Source: Pelomonas sp047654805
GTDB taxonomy: Bacteria > Pseudomonadota > Gammaproteobacteria > Burkholderiales > Burkholderiaceae_C
Length of the DNA: 64,000 nucleotides
Direction of reading: 5' to 3'
Assembly (NCBI RefSeq): GCF_047654805.1
Contig: NZ_JASGIV010000001.1
Location: forward strand, 3,844,001-3,908,000
Within the stretch, counting starts at the first letter, position 1. Each line of letters opens with the position of its first letter. Below are positions 49,511-59,254 of this stretch, piece by piece. The notes beneath the pieces were generated by a model. That model was not told the DNA's origin, did not search any database, and worked only from the letters and a program-made list of their open reading frames with translations. The translations under genes were made by a program, and so were the position numbers.

Positions 49511-49671
49511 GGTGCTTAGAGTTTGCTCACTACAATCAAATCATTCTAGCCAGGGCCCGAGAGCGCAATGCTGAGGGCAAACGCCTGTGCCCAGGGCCTC
49601 GGAAACGCCCTTTTAGCGGCAGACTCCACGCTTTGCGGCAGCTCCTCGGCCGCGCCCGCCATGACTTCCCC

Positions 49672-50619
49672 ATGAGCCCAACACCCCATCCCGCCGACCC
49701 AGAGGTCGATGCCCCCCAAGACGAGCAGGAAAGCCCCCCGCCGGCTTGCGTGCTGAGCTTCAACGCCAGTGACGCCTCCGGCGCTGGCGGCCTGGCCGGC
49801 GACGTCGCCACCATCGCCGCCATGGGCGCCCACTGCCTGCCCGTGGTCACTGCGGTCGTGCTGCGCGACACCGCCGAGGTCTTCGAACACGAGAACCTCG
49901 ACGCCGACACCGTCGCCGAACAGGCTCGCCACATCCTGGAGGACGTACCAATCACCGCCTGGAAGGTCGGCTTCCTCGGCAACGCCGAAGCGGTCAGTGC
50001 CGTGGCCGAGGTGCTCAGCGACTACCCGGACGTTCCGCTGGTAACCTATCTGCCCTCAGTCGCCTGGATCGACGAGGACGAGCAGCAGAGCTACCTGGAC
50101 GCACTGCGCGAGCTGGTGCTGCCGCAGACGGCCGTGCTGGTGGGCAACCACAAGACCATGACCGACTTCCTGCTGCCCGACTGGGACAGCGAGCGCAGCC
50201 CCTCAGCGCGCGAGTTGGCCGTAGCCGCCGCGCAGGCCGGCGCCCAGCATGTGCTGGTGACCGGCGTGCAACTGCCCAACCAGTACGTGGACAATGTGCT
50301 GGCGAACGCGCAAGGGCCCATCACCGGCGAGAAGTTCGAGCGCTTCGAGACCGCCTTCGTCGGTGCCGGCGACACATTGTCGGCAGCGCTGGCAGCGCTG
50401 TTGTCGGTGGGCGCCGAGCTGCACTCGGCCGTCAGCGAGGCACTTTCCTTCCTCGACCAGTCGCTGGATGCGGGCTTTCGCCCCGGCATGGGCAACGTCA
50501 TCCCCGACCGCTTCTTCTGGGCCCTACCAGCGGCGGACGAGGAAGGCGGCGAGCCGCCCGACTTCGAGCCCGACCCCGAACCCGAGCAGCCGCCCAAGAC
50601 GCCGCGGCGCATGCACTGA
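49672..50619 (+). CDS. thiD: hydroxymethylpyrimidine/phosphomethylpyrimidine kinase
   Basis: A 315-residue ribokinase-superfamily kinase for thiamine synthesis. SFNASDASGAGGLAGDVATIAAMG aligns with the ThiD N-terminus, and the anion hole GAGDTLSAALAALL lies near the C-terminus; that GAGD form is closer to PfkB/pyridoxal kinases than the usual GTGC of ThiD. Extra acidic or proline-rich tails flank the domain (about 35 residues at each end). It is divergent from rubA and followed by hemL after 18 bp. A pyridoxal kinase-like specificity cannot be excluded. Confidence 0.82.
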   Translation: MSPTPHPADPEVDAPQDEQESPPPACVLSFNASDASGAGGLAGDVATIAAMGAHCLPVVTAVVLRDTAEVFEHENLDADTVAEQARHILEDVPITAWKVGFLGNAEAVSAVAEVLSDYPDVPLVTYLPSVAWIDEDEQQSYLDALRELVLPQTAVLVGNHKTMTDFLLPDWDSERSPSARELAVAAAQAGAQHVLVTGVQLPNQYVDNVLANAQGPITGEKFERFETAFVGAGDTLSAALAALLSVGAELHSAVSEALSFLDQSLDAGFRPGMGNVIPDRFFWALPAADEEGGEPPDFEPDPEPEQPPKTPRRMH

Positions 50620-50637
50620 TCTCCAAATTCCCTTCCC

Positions 50638-51924
50638 ATGGCCAGCAATTCCGAGCTCTTCGAGCGCGCCGCCCGCGTCATCCCCGGCGGTGTGAACTCT
50701 CCCGTGCGCGCCTTCCGCGCCGTCGGCGGCACGCCGCGCTTCATCGCCCGAGGCGAGGGCGCCTACATCGTCGATGCCGAAGGCAAGCGTTACATCGACT
50801 ACATCGGCTCCTGGGGCCCCATGATCCTGGGCCACGGTCACCCGGCCGTGCTGGAGGCCGTGCAGAAGGCCGCTACAGAGGGCTTCTCCTTCGGCGCGCC
50901 GACCGAGCGCGAGATCGAGCTGGCCGAAGAGATCCTGAAACTGGTGCCCAGCATGGACCAGGTGCGCCTGGTTAGTTCCGGCACCGAAGCGACCATGAGC
51001 GCCATCAGGCTGGCACGCGGCGCCACCGGTCGACACAAGTTCATCAAGTTCGAGGGCTGCTACCACGGTCACACCGACGCGCTGCTTGTGAAGGCCGGCT
51101 CGGGCCTGGCCACTTTCGGCCACCCCACCAGCGCAGGCGTCACGCCCGGCTCGGCGGCGGACACACTGGTCCTTGAGTACAACAACGTCGAACAGTTGGA
51201 GGCTGCGTTCGCCGAAGCTGGCCACGAACTGGCTTGCGTCATCATCGAGCCCATCGCTGGCAATATGAATTTCGTGCGCGCCTCGGTGCCTTTCATGACC
51301 GCGCTACGCCGCCTGTGCACGCAGCATGGCGCTCTGCTTGTGCTGGACGAAGTCATGACGGGCTTCCGCGTCGGCCTGGGCTCGGCGCAGGCTCACTACG
51401 CCGGACTGATCCCAGGCTTCGCGCCCGACATCTCGACTTTCGGCAAGGTCATCGGCGGCGGCATGCCGTTGGCAGCCTTCGGCGCCAAGCGCGAGGTCAT
51501 GCAACACCTGGCGCCGCTGGGCGGTGTCTACCAGGCCGGCACCCTGTCGGGCAATCCGGTGGCCACGGCCTGCGGCCTGGCAACGCTGCGCGAGATCCAG
51601 AAGCCCGGCTTCTTCGAGGCACTGTCAGCCAGCACGCGCCAGCTCGTCGATGGCCTGAAGTCCGTCGCCGCCGAGAACGGCGTGCCCTTCAGCGCTGACT
51701 GCGAGGGTGGCATGTTTGGCTTCTTCCTTCTGCCGGAGCTGCCGCAAAACTACACGACGGTCATGACGACGGACAAGGAGCGCTTCAACAGCTTCTTCCA
51801 CGCGATGCTGGATGCCGGCATCTATCTTGCTCCGGCCTTGTACGAGGCAGGATTTGTGTCGGCAGCCCACACTCAGGCCGACATCCACGCCACCCTCGCG
51901 GCCGCGCGCACCGCCTTGCGCTGA
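50638..51924 (+). CDS. hemL: glutamate-1-semialdehyde 2,1-aminomutase
   Basis: A PLP enzyme that converts glutamate-1-semialdehyde to 5-aminolevulinate in tetrapyrrole synthesis. FERAARVIPGGVNSPVRAF begins the 428-residue protein, SSGTEATMSAIRLARGATGR is present, and STFGKVIGGGMP contains the PLP lysine, Lys270. Length and motifs are fully typical. Confidence 0.97.
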   Translation: MASNSELFERAARVIPGGVNSPVRAFRAVGGTPRFIARGEGAYIVDAEGKRYIDYIGSWGPMILGHGHPAVLEAVQKAATEGFSFGAPTEREIELAEEILKLVPSMDQVRLVSSGTEATMSAIRLARGATGRHKFIKFEGCYHGHTDALLVKAGSGLATFGHPTSAGVTPGSAADTLVLEYNNVEQLEAAFAEAGHELACVIIEPIAGNMNFVRASVPFMTALRRLCTQHGALLVLDEVMTGFRVGLGSAQAHYAGLIPGFAPDISTFGKVIGGGMPLAAFGAKREVMQHLAPLGGVYQAGTLSGNPVATACGLATLREIQKPGFFEALSASTRQLVDGLKSVAAENGVPFSADCEGGMFGFFLLPELPQNYTTVMTTDKERFNSFFHAMLDAGIYLAPALYEAGFVSAAHTQADIHATLAAARTALR

Positions 51925-51932
51925 ACCAGAGG

Positions 51933-51948
51933 CGCTCCTTCGGGAGCG
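51933..51948 (+). promoter_or_regulatory. UUCG hairpin covering the mpl ribosome-binding region
   Basis: CGCTCC-TTCG-GGAGCG forms a 6-bp perfect stem with a UUCG tetraloop, 9 bp after the hemL stop and 8 bp before the mpl ATG. The GGAG of the right arm is the only Shine-Dalgarno-like sequence for mpl, so the hairpin would hide it. It has no T tract and is not a terminator. Confidence 0.55.
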
Positions 51949-51956
51949 ATCCCGAC

Positions 51957-53324
51957 ATGCACCTCCACATCCTCGGAATCTGCGGCACCTTCATGGGCGG
52001 CTTGGCGGCACTTGCGCGCGAGGCCGGCCACCGCGTGACCGGTTGCGACGCCAACGTCTACCCGCCCATGAGCACGCAGCTCGAGGCGCTAGGCATCGAG
52101 CTCATTACCGGCTTCGGCGCGGAGCAGCTTGAGCTCAAGCCGGACGTCTTCGTCATCGGCAACGTCGTCACGCGCGGCGAGCGCTTCCCGCTGATGGAAG
52201 CCATCCTCGACGCCGGCCTGCCCTACACCTCCGGCCCGCAATGGTTGGCCGAGCATGTGCTGCAGGGTCGCCATGTGCTTGCGGTGGCCGGCACGCATGG
52301 CAAGACGACCACGACATCGATGCTCGCGTGGATCCTGGAGCACGCGGGCCTAATGCCCGGCTTCCTGGTAGGCGGCGTGCCGCAGAACTTCGGCGTGTCG
52401 GCGCGCCTCGGCAAGGGTTCGCCCTTCGTCATCGAAGCCGACGAGTACGACACCGCCTTCTTCGACAAGCGCAGCAAGTTCGTGCACTACCGCCCACGCA
52501 CGGCCATCCTGAACAACCTCGAGCACGACCACGCCGATATCTTCCCGGACCTGGCTGCCATCGAGACACAGTTCCACCACCTTGTGCGTACCGTGCCGGC
52601 CAGCGGCCGGTTGGTCGTCAACGCCCGCGAGGAGGCGTTGCAGCGCGTCATTGCGCGCGGCTGCTGGAGCGAGGTGCAGCGCTTCGGCGCCAAGAAGGAA
52701 GAGGCCGGCATGCTGCGCGCCCGCGGCGAGCCGCAGTCCTTCGACGTGCTGCGCGGCGGCCTGAAGGTCGCCCGCGTCGAGTGGAGCTTGATCGGCGAGC
52801 ACAACCAGCTCAACGCGCTAGCGGCCATCGCGGCGGCCGAGCATGTGAGCGTGACGCCCGAGCAGTCCGCCGCCGCGTTGGCCGACTTCCAGAACGTGCG
52901 CCGCCGCATGGAACTGCGCGGCGAGGTGGGCGGCGTGAGGGTCTACGACGACTTCGCCCACCACCCGACGGCCATTCGCACCACCATCAACGGGCTGCGT
53001 CGCCGCATCGCGCCGGCCGAGCGTATCCTGGCCATCTTCGAGCCGCGCTCCAACACGATGAAACTAGGCACCATGAAGGCGCAGTTGCCCTGGGCCCTGG
53101 AAGAGGCCGATCTGGCCTTCTGCAACCAGCAGGGGCTGAGCTGGGACGCAAAGGAGGCGCTAGGCCCCATGGGTGCGCAGGCCTTCGTCGGAGTGGATGT
53201 CGATGCGCTAGTGGCCGCCGTCGTCAAGGCCGCAAAGCCTGGCGACCATCTCCTGTGCATGAGCAACGGCGGCTTTGGCGGCATTCACGACAAGCTCTTG
53301 AAAGGCTTGGCTGCCCGAGCCTGA
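51957..53324 (+). CDS. mpl: UDP-N-acetylmuramate:L-alanyl-gamma-D-glutamyl-meso-DAP ligase
   Basis: A 455-residue Mur-type ligase that attaches recycled murein tripeptide to UDP-MurNAc. MHLHILGICGTFMGGLAALAREAGHRVTG is the typical Mpl N-terminus, the ATP P-loop is GTHGKTTTTSML (Lys116), and DYAHHPTAI-like DDFAHHPTAIRTT and FEPRSNTMKLGTM follow. It converges with a thioesterase gene; a 6-bp GC hairpin lies just past its stop. Confidence 0.96.
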   Translation: MHLHILGICGTFMGGLAALAREAGHRVTGCDANVYPPMSTQLEALGIELITGFGAEQLELKPDVFVIGNVVTRGERFPLMEAILDAGLPYTSGPQWLAEHVLQGRHVLAVAGTHGKTTTTSMLAWILEHAGLMPGFLVGGVPQNFGVSARLGKGSPFVIEADEYDTAFFDKRSKFVHYRPRTAILNNLEHDHADIFPDLAAIETQFHHLVRTVPASGRLVVNAREEALQRVIARGCWSEVQRFGAKKEEAGMLRARGEPQSFDVLRGGLKVARVEWSLIGEHNQLNALAAIAAAEHVSVTPEQSAAALADFQNVRRRMELRGEVGGVRVYDDFAHHPTAIRTTINGLRRRIAPAERILAIFEPRSNTMKLGTMKAQLPWALEEADLAFCNQQGLSWDAKEALGPMGAQAFVGVDVDALVAAVVKAAKPGDHLLCMSNGGFGGIHDKLLKGLAARA

Positions 53325-53328
53325 CGGT

Positions 53329-53346
53329 CGCGGCCGGCGAGCCGCG
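53329..53346. terminator. hairpin at the mpl/thioesterase convergence
   Basis: CGCGGC (53329-53334) pairs with GCCGCG (53341-53346) over a 6-base loop in the 23-bp gap between the convergent stops. Without a T tract on either strand it is a weak bidirectional terminator candidate. Confidence 0.3.
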
Positions 53347-53347
53347 G

Positions 53348-53749
53348 TCAGCCCTTCCCGTACAACACCATCTGCGTGCACCGGAACAGGGCCATCGTCT
53401 TGCCGGTCTCTCGATGCGTCACCACCGCATCCCAGACCTGCGTGGTGCGTCCGCCGTGCACCAGCCGCGCCGCACAATCCACCGTGCCGTCACGCGCGGT
53501 CCCAAGGAAGTTGGACTTCAACTCCACGGTCGTAAAACCCACGGCGCCCGTCGGCAGATGGGCCATGCAGCCATAGCCGGCACAGCTATCTGCCAACGTG
53601 ACAACGCTGCCGGCATGCAGGAAACCGTTGGGCGCCATCAGCTGCTGCGTCACCGGCATCTCACCCTGCACCTCGCCGCCCGCATTGCGGGTGACGACGA
53701 TCCCGAGGTGGTCGGGGAGATAGGGTGAGGGTGCGGGCACGCTGCTCAT
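53348..53749 (-). CDS. PaaI family hotdog thioesterase
   Basis: A 133-residue hotdog-fold protein. The segment APNGFLHAGSVVTLADSCAGYGC matches the PaaI/YdiI type active-site helix (with HAGS in place of the common HGG motif), followed by TTVELKSNFLG and the closing strands. It likely hydrolyses an acyl-CoA; the substrate is unknown. ATG 53749 has AGGAAG upstream, better than the longer frame. It sits alone on the minus strand behind the metalloprotease terminator. Confidence 0.85.
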   Translation of the reverse strand: MSSVPAPSPYLPDHLGIVVTRNAGGEVQGEMPVTQQLMAPNGFLHAGSVVTLADSCAGYGCMAHLPTGAVGFTTVELKSNFLGTARDGTVDCAARLVHGGRTTQVWDAVVTHRETGKTMALFRCTQMVLYGKG

Positions 53750-53788
53750 GGGGCTTCCTTGATCACAAGCCCGCATGCTAGCGAGCAT

Positions 53789-53816
53789 GAAAAAGGCCGA
53801 CTCAGCGGCCGGCCTT
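53789..53816 (-). terminator. rho-independent terminator downstream of the metalloprotease
   Basis: On the minus strand AAGGCCG pairs with CGGCCTT over a 10-base loop and continues into TTTTTC. It is 20 bp past the protease stop. A further 6-bp hairpin (53774-53789, CATGCT/AGCATG) follows directly, between the terminator and the thioesterase start. Confidence 0.85.
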
Positions 53817-53835
53817 GGGGCTGAAACGGTAGCGT

Positions 53836-56496
53836 TCAGCTGCGCGTCAGAGATGCCTTCAGCATCGAGTTCAGCATGTCCTGCATCTCGACCACATGGG
53901 CCCTGGTCTCGACCGACAGCCCCGGCTTGGCCGCGGCCGCGCGCAGGTCGTTGGCCAGCAGGTTGGCGTGCCAGCGTGCCATCGAGAACGCGTCGGCATA
54001 GACGGTCGCACCGTTGGTCGAGCGATTCAGTTGGGCCTGCAAGCGCTTCAGATACTCACGCTGCAGGCTACGGCGCATGCGGTCAATCTCGGCGCCGGTC
54101 TTGAGCTCGCTGAAGATCGCACCCTGCAGTGCACCGTAGACCTCGCTGAGCGACACCGCGCCCTTGCGCTGGGCCTCGGGCAGGTAAGCGCCCTGCTCGA
54201 TAAGGCGGCGAGCCGTGTTGGCAGACATCAGCCGGTCCAGCACGCGCCCCTGCACTGCAGCGACGGCGTCAGGAATGGACAGCGGCAGGCCACGGTCCCA
54301 CTCGTTGTAGTCCAGCGTCTGCGTGACCAGGAACTCGGGCTTGAACTTGAACGAGTCGCTGGACAACAGGCCGCTGGCGATGAAGCGCAGGGCCTCACGC
54401 TGCTGCGCGTTCTCCACCGGCTTGAAGGCCGGGCCGCTGGTGACGCCCGGCACCACGCGCTCGGCATACATGCCGCCGACGTACTTGCTGACGTTGTTGG
54501 CCGTCATGCCCATCTGGCGGAAGGACTCGGCGATGGAGCGACGGTTGCGCAACGGGTCGTCACCCACGGCGGCCGGACGCGACTGCACGCGTTCCCACAG
54601 CTCCTGGCTGAGCTTGAGGCGCTTCTTGGCATAGGCCAGCGGATCGTCGCCGAGGTCGCGCTGGTTGCTGCGCGGGTCGAAGCCGTCATAGGGGCCACCA
54701 ACGCCCTGGTCGAAGTCGTCGCCGTAGGCCAGCAGCGGCTCGGTCGAGCGGGCCGCAATACGGGCGAGCTCGGCAGCTTCCTGTTCGGCCGGGATGGGCT
54801 TGTAGGCGTACTCGATCGCCCAGTAGTCGTAGGCACCCAGCGTCGTGTTGGTGACGGTGGTCTTGGCCTCGCCCTTGAGCGGCAGGTTGTAGGCGTTGTA
54901 GTCCATCACCGAGTTGGAAATGCCGTGGGCGTCGGTGAAGGCCTTGTCCTTCAGCTGGGCTTGAGTGACCGTCGTGGACGACTTGAAGTTGTGCTTGAGG
55001 CCCAGCGTATGGCCCACCTCGTGCATGACCACGTCCTTGATGACGGCTTGGGCCAGCGCCTCGGCCTCTGGGCCATCCATGTCCAGGCCGTCGCGCAAGG
55101 CCAGCAGATCCAGCGCGAAGCCGAACTCATGGGCCTGGTCGGCCATGTAGCTGCATTGCTGCTCGGTCAGATGCACGCTGCGCTCGCCCATCCAACTGGT
55201 GGTGGGCTGCAGGCCGCCGGGCAGCACGTCGTCGGCAGCCAGGCGACGCGAGCCACGGCCGAAGACGTCGCTCATGCCGATATCAGCGTCCAGGATTTCA
55301 CCGGTGCGCGGATCCTTGTTGCTCGGGCCGATGGCGAAGCCCACGTCGGCGCCGGTGAACCAGCGCACAGACGCGTGCGTCGAGTCCATGTTGTCCCAGT
55401 CGGCGTCATCGGGCTGTTGCTTGGCCACGACCGCACCCTTGAAACCGATCTTCTCGAAGGCCTTGTTCCATTCCTCGATGCCGGCCTTGACCGACTCGCG
55501 GTACTTAGCAGGGATGTTCTTGTCCATCCAGTAGACGATGGGCTGCACCGGCTCGGACAGGGCAGCGCTCGGGTCCTTCTTCTCCAGGCGCCAGCGCGCG
55601 ATCATGTGCACGCGCGGGTTGGCCTTGATGTCGTCGCCAAGGTTGCTGTAGCTCTCCATGAAGTGCCCCAGCCGCGGGTCGGCGTGGCGGATCGCGGCGG
55701 GCGTTTCCGGCAGCGCACGGAAGTTGTAGACGAAGCTGAAGAACATCGAGCGCGGATCCGGCGTGGCCTGCGGCGGCGTCGGCATCGGCACGGGCGTGGG
55801 CACCAGCGAGGGTGCCGGGATACGCGGCGTGGCGAAGTGCACGCGTGAGGTCAGGGTCGAGATCTGGGCGTCGGCACGCGTTGCCTCGATGTAGGAGTTG
55901 GCGCGGTCGGGCGCGTAGGGCAGGCGGTAGGCAGCCTCCAGGCGCGTGGAGTAGCCGGGGATATCACCCAGCAGCAGACCGCTGGCATCAACCAGCACCG
56001 ACTTGCGGTCCGGGTGCTCAGCGCTGGCCACCGGAGTGCCGGCGATCAGGCTAGGCGAGAAGGCCTGCTCGAGCGCCAGCTTGCTGGCGGCGTTGTCGGA
56101 GCGGAACTTGGTGTTCAGCGCAATCAGCTGCACCTGATTGCCGACACGGCGCCACTCGGCCAACTCATCACCGAGCATCTGGCTGGCGTACAGGCCACGT
56201 TCGCCGATCGAGTTGGCGACGTTGACGCTGAACAGGAAGGGCTTGTTGAAGGCTTCCTTTGGGATCTCGATCCAGACCTTCTCGTCCTTGCGCCATATCG
56301 GGAACAGGCCGGGCTGCTCCTTGGCGCCCTTGATGACATCGGCAAATGGCTTGGGGGCGGCTGCGGCAGCGGCGGCAGCGGCGGCAGCAGCGGGGGGCGC
56401 GGAAGCGGCGCCGTTGGGCGGGGTCTGGGCTTGAGCGGCCGCGGCGAGCGCGAACAGGATGGCGGTGGCCAGGGCGGTGCGGGGCGTCGGAATCAT
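53836..56496 (-). CDS. secreted zinc metalloprotease (DUF5117/DUF5118 type)
   Basis: An 886-residue secreted metalloprotease. A Sec signal peptide (ALATAILFALAAAAQAQ) is followed by a run of about 12 alanines, then a large N-terminal DUF5118/DUF5117-like region and a metzincin catalytic domain with HEVGHTLGLKH (His492, Glu493, His496, His502). The extended HEXXHXXGXXH motif supports a zinc protease, but the family's substrates are undefined. It is monocistronic: a strong terminator follows, and the next gene upstream is divergent. Confidence 0.9.
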   Translation of the reverse strand: MIPTPRTALATAILFALAAAAQAQTPPNGAASAPPAAAAAAAAAAAAPKPFADVIKGAKEQPGLFPIWRKDEKVWIEIPKEAFNKPFLFSVNVANSIGERGLYASQMLGDELAEWRRVGNQVQLIALNTKFRSDNAASKLALEQAFSPSLIAGTPVASAEHPDRKSVLVDASGLLLGDIPGYSTRLEAAYRLPYAPDRANSYIEATRADAQISTLTSRVHFATPRIPAPSLVPTPVPMPTPPQATPDPRSMFFSFVYNFRALPETPAAIRHADPRLGHFMESYSNLGDDIKANPRVHMIARWRLEKKDPSAALSEPVQPIVYWMDKNIPAKYRESVKAGIEEWNKAFEKIGFKGAVVAKQQPDDADWDNMDSTHASVRWFTGADVGFAIGPSNKDPRTGEILDADIGMSDVFGRGSRRLAADDVLPGGLQPTTSWMGERSVHLTEQQCSYMADQAHEFGFALDLLALRDGLDMDGPEAEALAQAVIKDVVMHEVGHTLGLKHNFKSSTTVTQAQLKDKAFTDAHGISNSVMDYNAYNLPLKGEAKTTVTNTTLGAYDYWAIEYAYKPIPAEQEAAELARIAARSTEPLLAYGDDFDQGVGGPYDGFDPRSNQRDLGDDPLAYAKKRLKLSQELWERVQSRPAAVGDDPLRNRRSIAESFRQMGMTANNVSKYVGGMYAERVVPGVTSGPAFKPVENAQQREALRFIASGLLSSDSFKFKPEFLVTQTLDYNEWDRGLPLSIPDAVAAVQGRVLDRLMSANTARRLIEQGAYLPEAQRKGAVSLSEVYGALQGAIFSELKTGAEIDRMRRSLQREYLKRLQAQLNRSTNGATVYADAFSMARWHANLLANDLRAAAAKPGLSVETRAHVVEMQDMLNSMLKASLTRS

Positions 56497-56611
56497 GGGT
56501 AACGGGTCCGAGGAAAGGAAAAGGCAGGGACTGTGGCGGGCGGCGACACTCGCGTCAATTCAAATCCACCCCCGTCGCGGGGGGCACAAAGCTCGGCTCA
56601 AAACTTCCGTC

Positions 56612-57202
56612 ATGGAACTCACACATCTGCTCTATTTGCACGGCTTTCGCTCGTCGCCGGCCTCGGCCAAGGCACGCCGCATGGCGGCCTGGGCCGCCGG
56701 GCAGCCGGACCTGGTCTTCGCCTGCCCGCAGTTACCACCTTCCCCGCTGGCCGCCATGGACCTTGTGGCAGACATCGTCGCAGGCTGGCCGGCTCAGGGC
56801 GCCGCCGTCATCGGCAGCTCGCTGGGCGGCTTCTACGCCACGTCGCTGGCCGAGCAGCGCGCCCGTCGCGGCTGGCGCGTAGTGGTGCTGAACCCGGCCA
56901 TAGACCCGGCGCGAGACCTGTCGCGCCACATCGGCACGCTGACCGCCTGGCACGACCCCGCACTGCAGTTCGACTTCACGGAACAGCACGTGGCCGAGCT
57001 CGCCGGCCTGTCGCCGCCGATGCGACTGACGAACCCGGCGCGCTATTACGCCCTGATCGCCAAGGGCGACGAACTGCTGGACTGGCGCGAGATGCTGGCA
57101 CGCTACTCCGGCTGCGACGGCGAAGTACTCGAGGGCGGCGACCATGCCCTGACGGACTTCGAGGACCACCTGGCGGGCATCGTCGGGCACTTGCTGGCGT
57201 AA
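56612..57202 (+). CDS. YqiA/YcfP family alpha/beta-hydrolase
   Basis: A 196-residue esterase-like protein. LLYLHGFRSSPASAKA is the YqiA N-terminus, the nucleophile elbow is GSSLGGFYA, and GGDHALTDFEDHL gives the catalytic His; an Asp is present in AKGDELLDW. YqiA hydrolyses short acyl esters in E. coli, but its physiological role is unclear. It is followed 17 bp later by the RNB exonuclease gene, its conserved neighbour. Confidence 0.88.
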   Translation: MELTHLLYLHGFRSSPASAKARRMAAWAAGQPDLVFACPQLPPSPLAAMDLVADIVAGWPAQGAAVIGSSLGGFYATSLAEQRARRGWRVVVLNPAIDPARDLSRHIGTLTAWHDPALQFDFTEQHVAELAGLSPPMRLTNPARYYALIAKGDELLDWREMLARYSGCDGEVLEGGDHALTDFEDHLAGIVGHLLA

Positions 57203-57219
57203 GGGACAATCGCCCGCCT

Positions 57220-59253
57220 ATGTTTGTGCTGTTTGATGACGCCGGGAAATTCCTCGCCGGCCGGGTGATGTCCGAGGCCGACGCCTCGCTGCAGGTGGAA
57301 CTGGACTCGGGCAAGCGGGTCAAGGTGAAGTCCGCCAACGCGCTGCTGAAGTTCGAGCAGCCAGCGCCAGCCATGTTGCTGGCCGAGGCCCGCAAGCTGG
57401 CCGACGAGATCGACCTCGATCTCGCCTGGGAATTCGCGCCCGAGGGCGAGTTCGGCTTCGCCGACCTTGCACGGGACTACTTCTCGGCATCAGCCGGCGT
57501 CGTGCAGCAGGCCGCTGCCCTCTTTCGCCTCTTCGATGCGCCGCACTATTTCCGCCGCGCGGGCAAAGGCCAGTTCAAGAAGGCGCCCGAGGAGACAGTC
57601 AAGGCTGCATTGCTGGGCATCGAGCGCAAGCGCCAGCAGCAGTTGCAGATCGAGGCATGGGCCGAGGAGTTGGCGAAGGGCGCCTGCCCCCAGCCAATTC
57701 AGGACCAGATCTACAAGATCCTCTTCAAGCCCGACAAGAACGGCCCCGAGTACAAAGCCGTCGTCGAGGCCAGCAAGCGTTCGCACAAGGCGCCGCTGGA
57801 CCTGCTGCAGGCAGCCGGCGCCATCACCAGCGCGTACCAGTTCCACTGGAAGCGCTTCCTGTTCGAGAACTTCCCAAAAGGCACAGGCTTCCCGGCCCTT
57901 GCCCCGCCCGAGATCAAGGAAGCGCTGCCTCTCGCGCCCGTGCGCGCCTTTTCCGTCGACGACTCGCAGACCACGGAGATCGACGATGCCCTCTCCGTGC
58001 AGGGCCTGGGCACCGGCACCGTGATCTTCGGCGTACACATCGCGGCGCCGGGCCTGGCCATCACGCCGGACTCGGCCGTAGACAAGGTGGCACGCGAGCG
58101 CCTGTCCACTGTCTACATGCCGGGCTGGAAGATCACAATGCTGCCCGATGACGTCGTGCAGGCCTACACGCTGATCGAAGGTCGCGACTGTCCGGCGGTA
58201 TCAATCTACTTCACGCTGGACGAGGCGACATTCGAGGTCAAGTCGCGCGAAACCAAACTGGAGCGCGTGCCTATCGCCGCCAACCTGCGTCACGACAAGC
58301 TGGACGGCATCGTCACCGATGCCACGCTGTCCGGTGAGGCGTCAGCCGACTACGCCTTCGCGCCCGAGCTGGCCTTTGCCTGGCGTCTGGCCAAGCATTT
58401 GAAGGCACAGCGCGAAGTTGTGCGCGGCAAGCCCGAGAACTTCAACCGCCCGGACTACAACTTCCGCCTCGCCGGCGAGCGCATTGAAGCACCTGACGGC
58501 AGCGAGTCCATCGAAATCGGCGTGCGCGCCCGCGGCAGTTCGCTGGACCTCATCGTGGCCGAGGCCATGATCATGGCCAACTCCGCCTGGGGCGGCTGGC
58601 TGGCCGAGCTGGGCTTGCCCGGCATTTACCGCAGCCAGGCCAGCCTGGCGCCGGGCATCAAGGTACGCATGGGCGTCAAGGCTCTGCCGCATGCAGGCAT
58701 GGGCGTGGCGCAGTACACCTGGGCCACGTCGCCGCTGCGCCGCTACGTGGACCTAGTGAACCAGTGGCAGATCATTGCCTGCGCCCGCCATGGCAAGACG
58801 GCAGCGCTGGCCGCGCCCTTCAAGCCCAAGGATGCGCAGCTGTTCTCTATCATCTCGGGTTTCGAGTCCGCCTACGCAGCCTACAACGGTTTCCAGAACG
58901 GCATCGAGCGCTTCTGGACGCTGCGCTGGCTGCAGCAGAACGGCGTCACCGAACTCACTGCCGCCGTCATGAAGGAAGGTCTGGTGCGCGCCGACGAACT
59001 GCCGCTGGTCTTCAAGGCCCTGGGCTGCGAGAGCCTGCCGCGCGGCAGCCACGTGAAGGTCCGCATCACCGGCCTCGACGAGATGACGCTGGACGTGCAC
59101 GCGACACTGATCGAACGCCTGGACGAAGCCGCGGCGGCCGAGGAACCAGACAGCGACGAGGACGAACTCGAAGCCGCTGCGGCCCCTATCGCGCTGGCCA
59201 TCGACCTGAACGACGGTGCCGGCGAGGCCGAGCCGGCCGCCCCCCTGGGCTGA
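57220..59253 (+). CDS. rnb: RNB-family 3'-5' exoribonuclease (RNase II)
   Basis: A 677-residue exoribonuclease that degrades single-stranded RNA from the 3' end. The central RNB domain has the catalytic cluster DDSQTTEIDDALS, RRYVDLVNQWQIIA and the conserved GIYRSQA region. Cold-shock-type domains precede it, and the C-terminal S1-like part is short and ends in an acidic tail. The Betaproteobacterial form is RNase II-like rather than the longer RNase R. tonB begins two bases after its stop. Confidence 0.93.
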   Translation: MFVLFDDAGKFLAGRVMSEADASLQVELDSGKRVKVKSANALLKFEQPAPAMLLAEARKLADEIDLDLAWEFAPEGEFGFADLARDYFSASAGVVQQAAALFRLFDAPHYFRRAGKGQFKKAPEETVKAALLGIERKRQQQLQIEAWAEELAKGACPQPIQDQIYKILFKPDKNGPEYKAVVEASKRSHKAPLDLLQAAGAITSAYQFHWKRFLFENFPKGTGFPALAPPEIKEALPLAPVRAFSVDDSQTTEIDDALSVQGLGTGTVIFGVHIAAPGLAITPDSAVDKVARERLSTVYMPGWKITMLPDDVVQAYTLIEGRDCPAVSIYFTLDEATFEVKSRETKLERVPIAANLRHDKLDGIVTDATLSGEASADYAFAPELAFAWRLAKHLKAQREVVRGKPENFNRPDYNFRLAGERIEAPDGSESIEIGVRARGSSLDLIVAEAMIMANSAWGGWLAELGLPGIYRSQASLAPGIKVRMGVKALPHAGMGVAQYTWATSPLRRYVDLVNQWQIIACARHGKTAALAAPFKPKDAQLFSIISGFESAYAAYNGFQNGIERFWTLRWLQQNGVTELTAAVMKEGLVRADELPLVFKALGCESLPRGSHVKVRITGLDEMTLDVHATLIERLDEAAAAEEPDSDEDELEAAAAPIALAIDLNDGAGEAEPAAPLG

Positions 59254-59254
59254 G

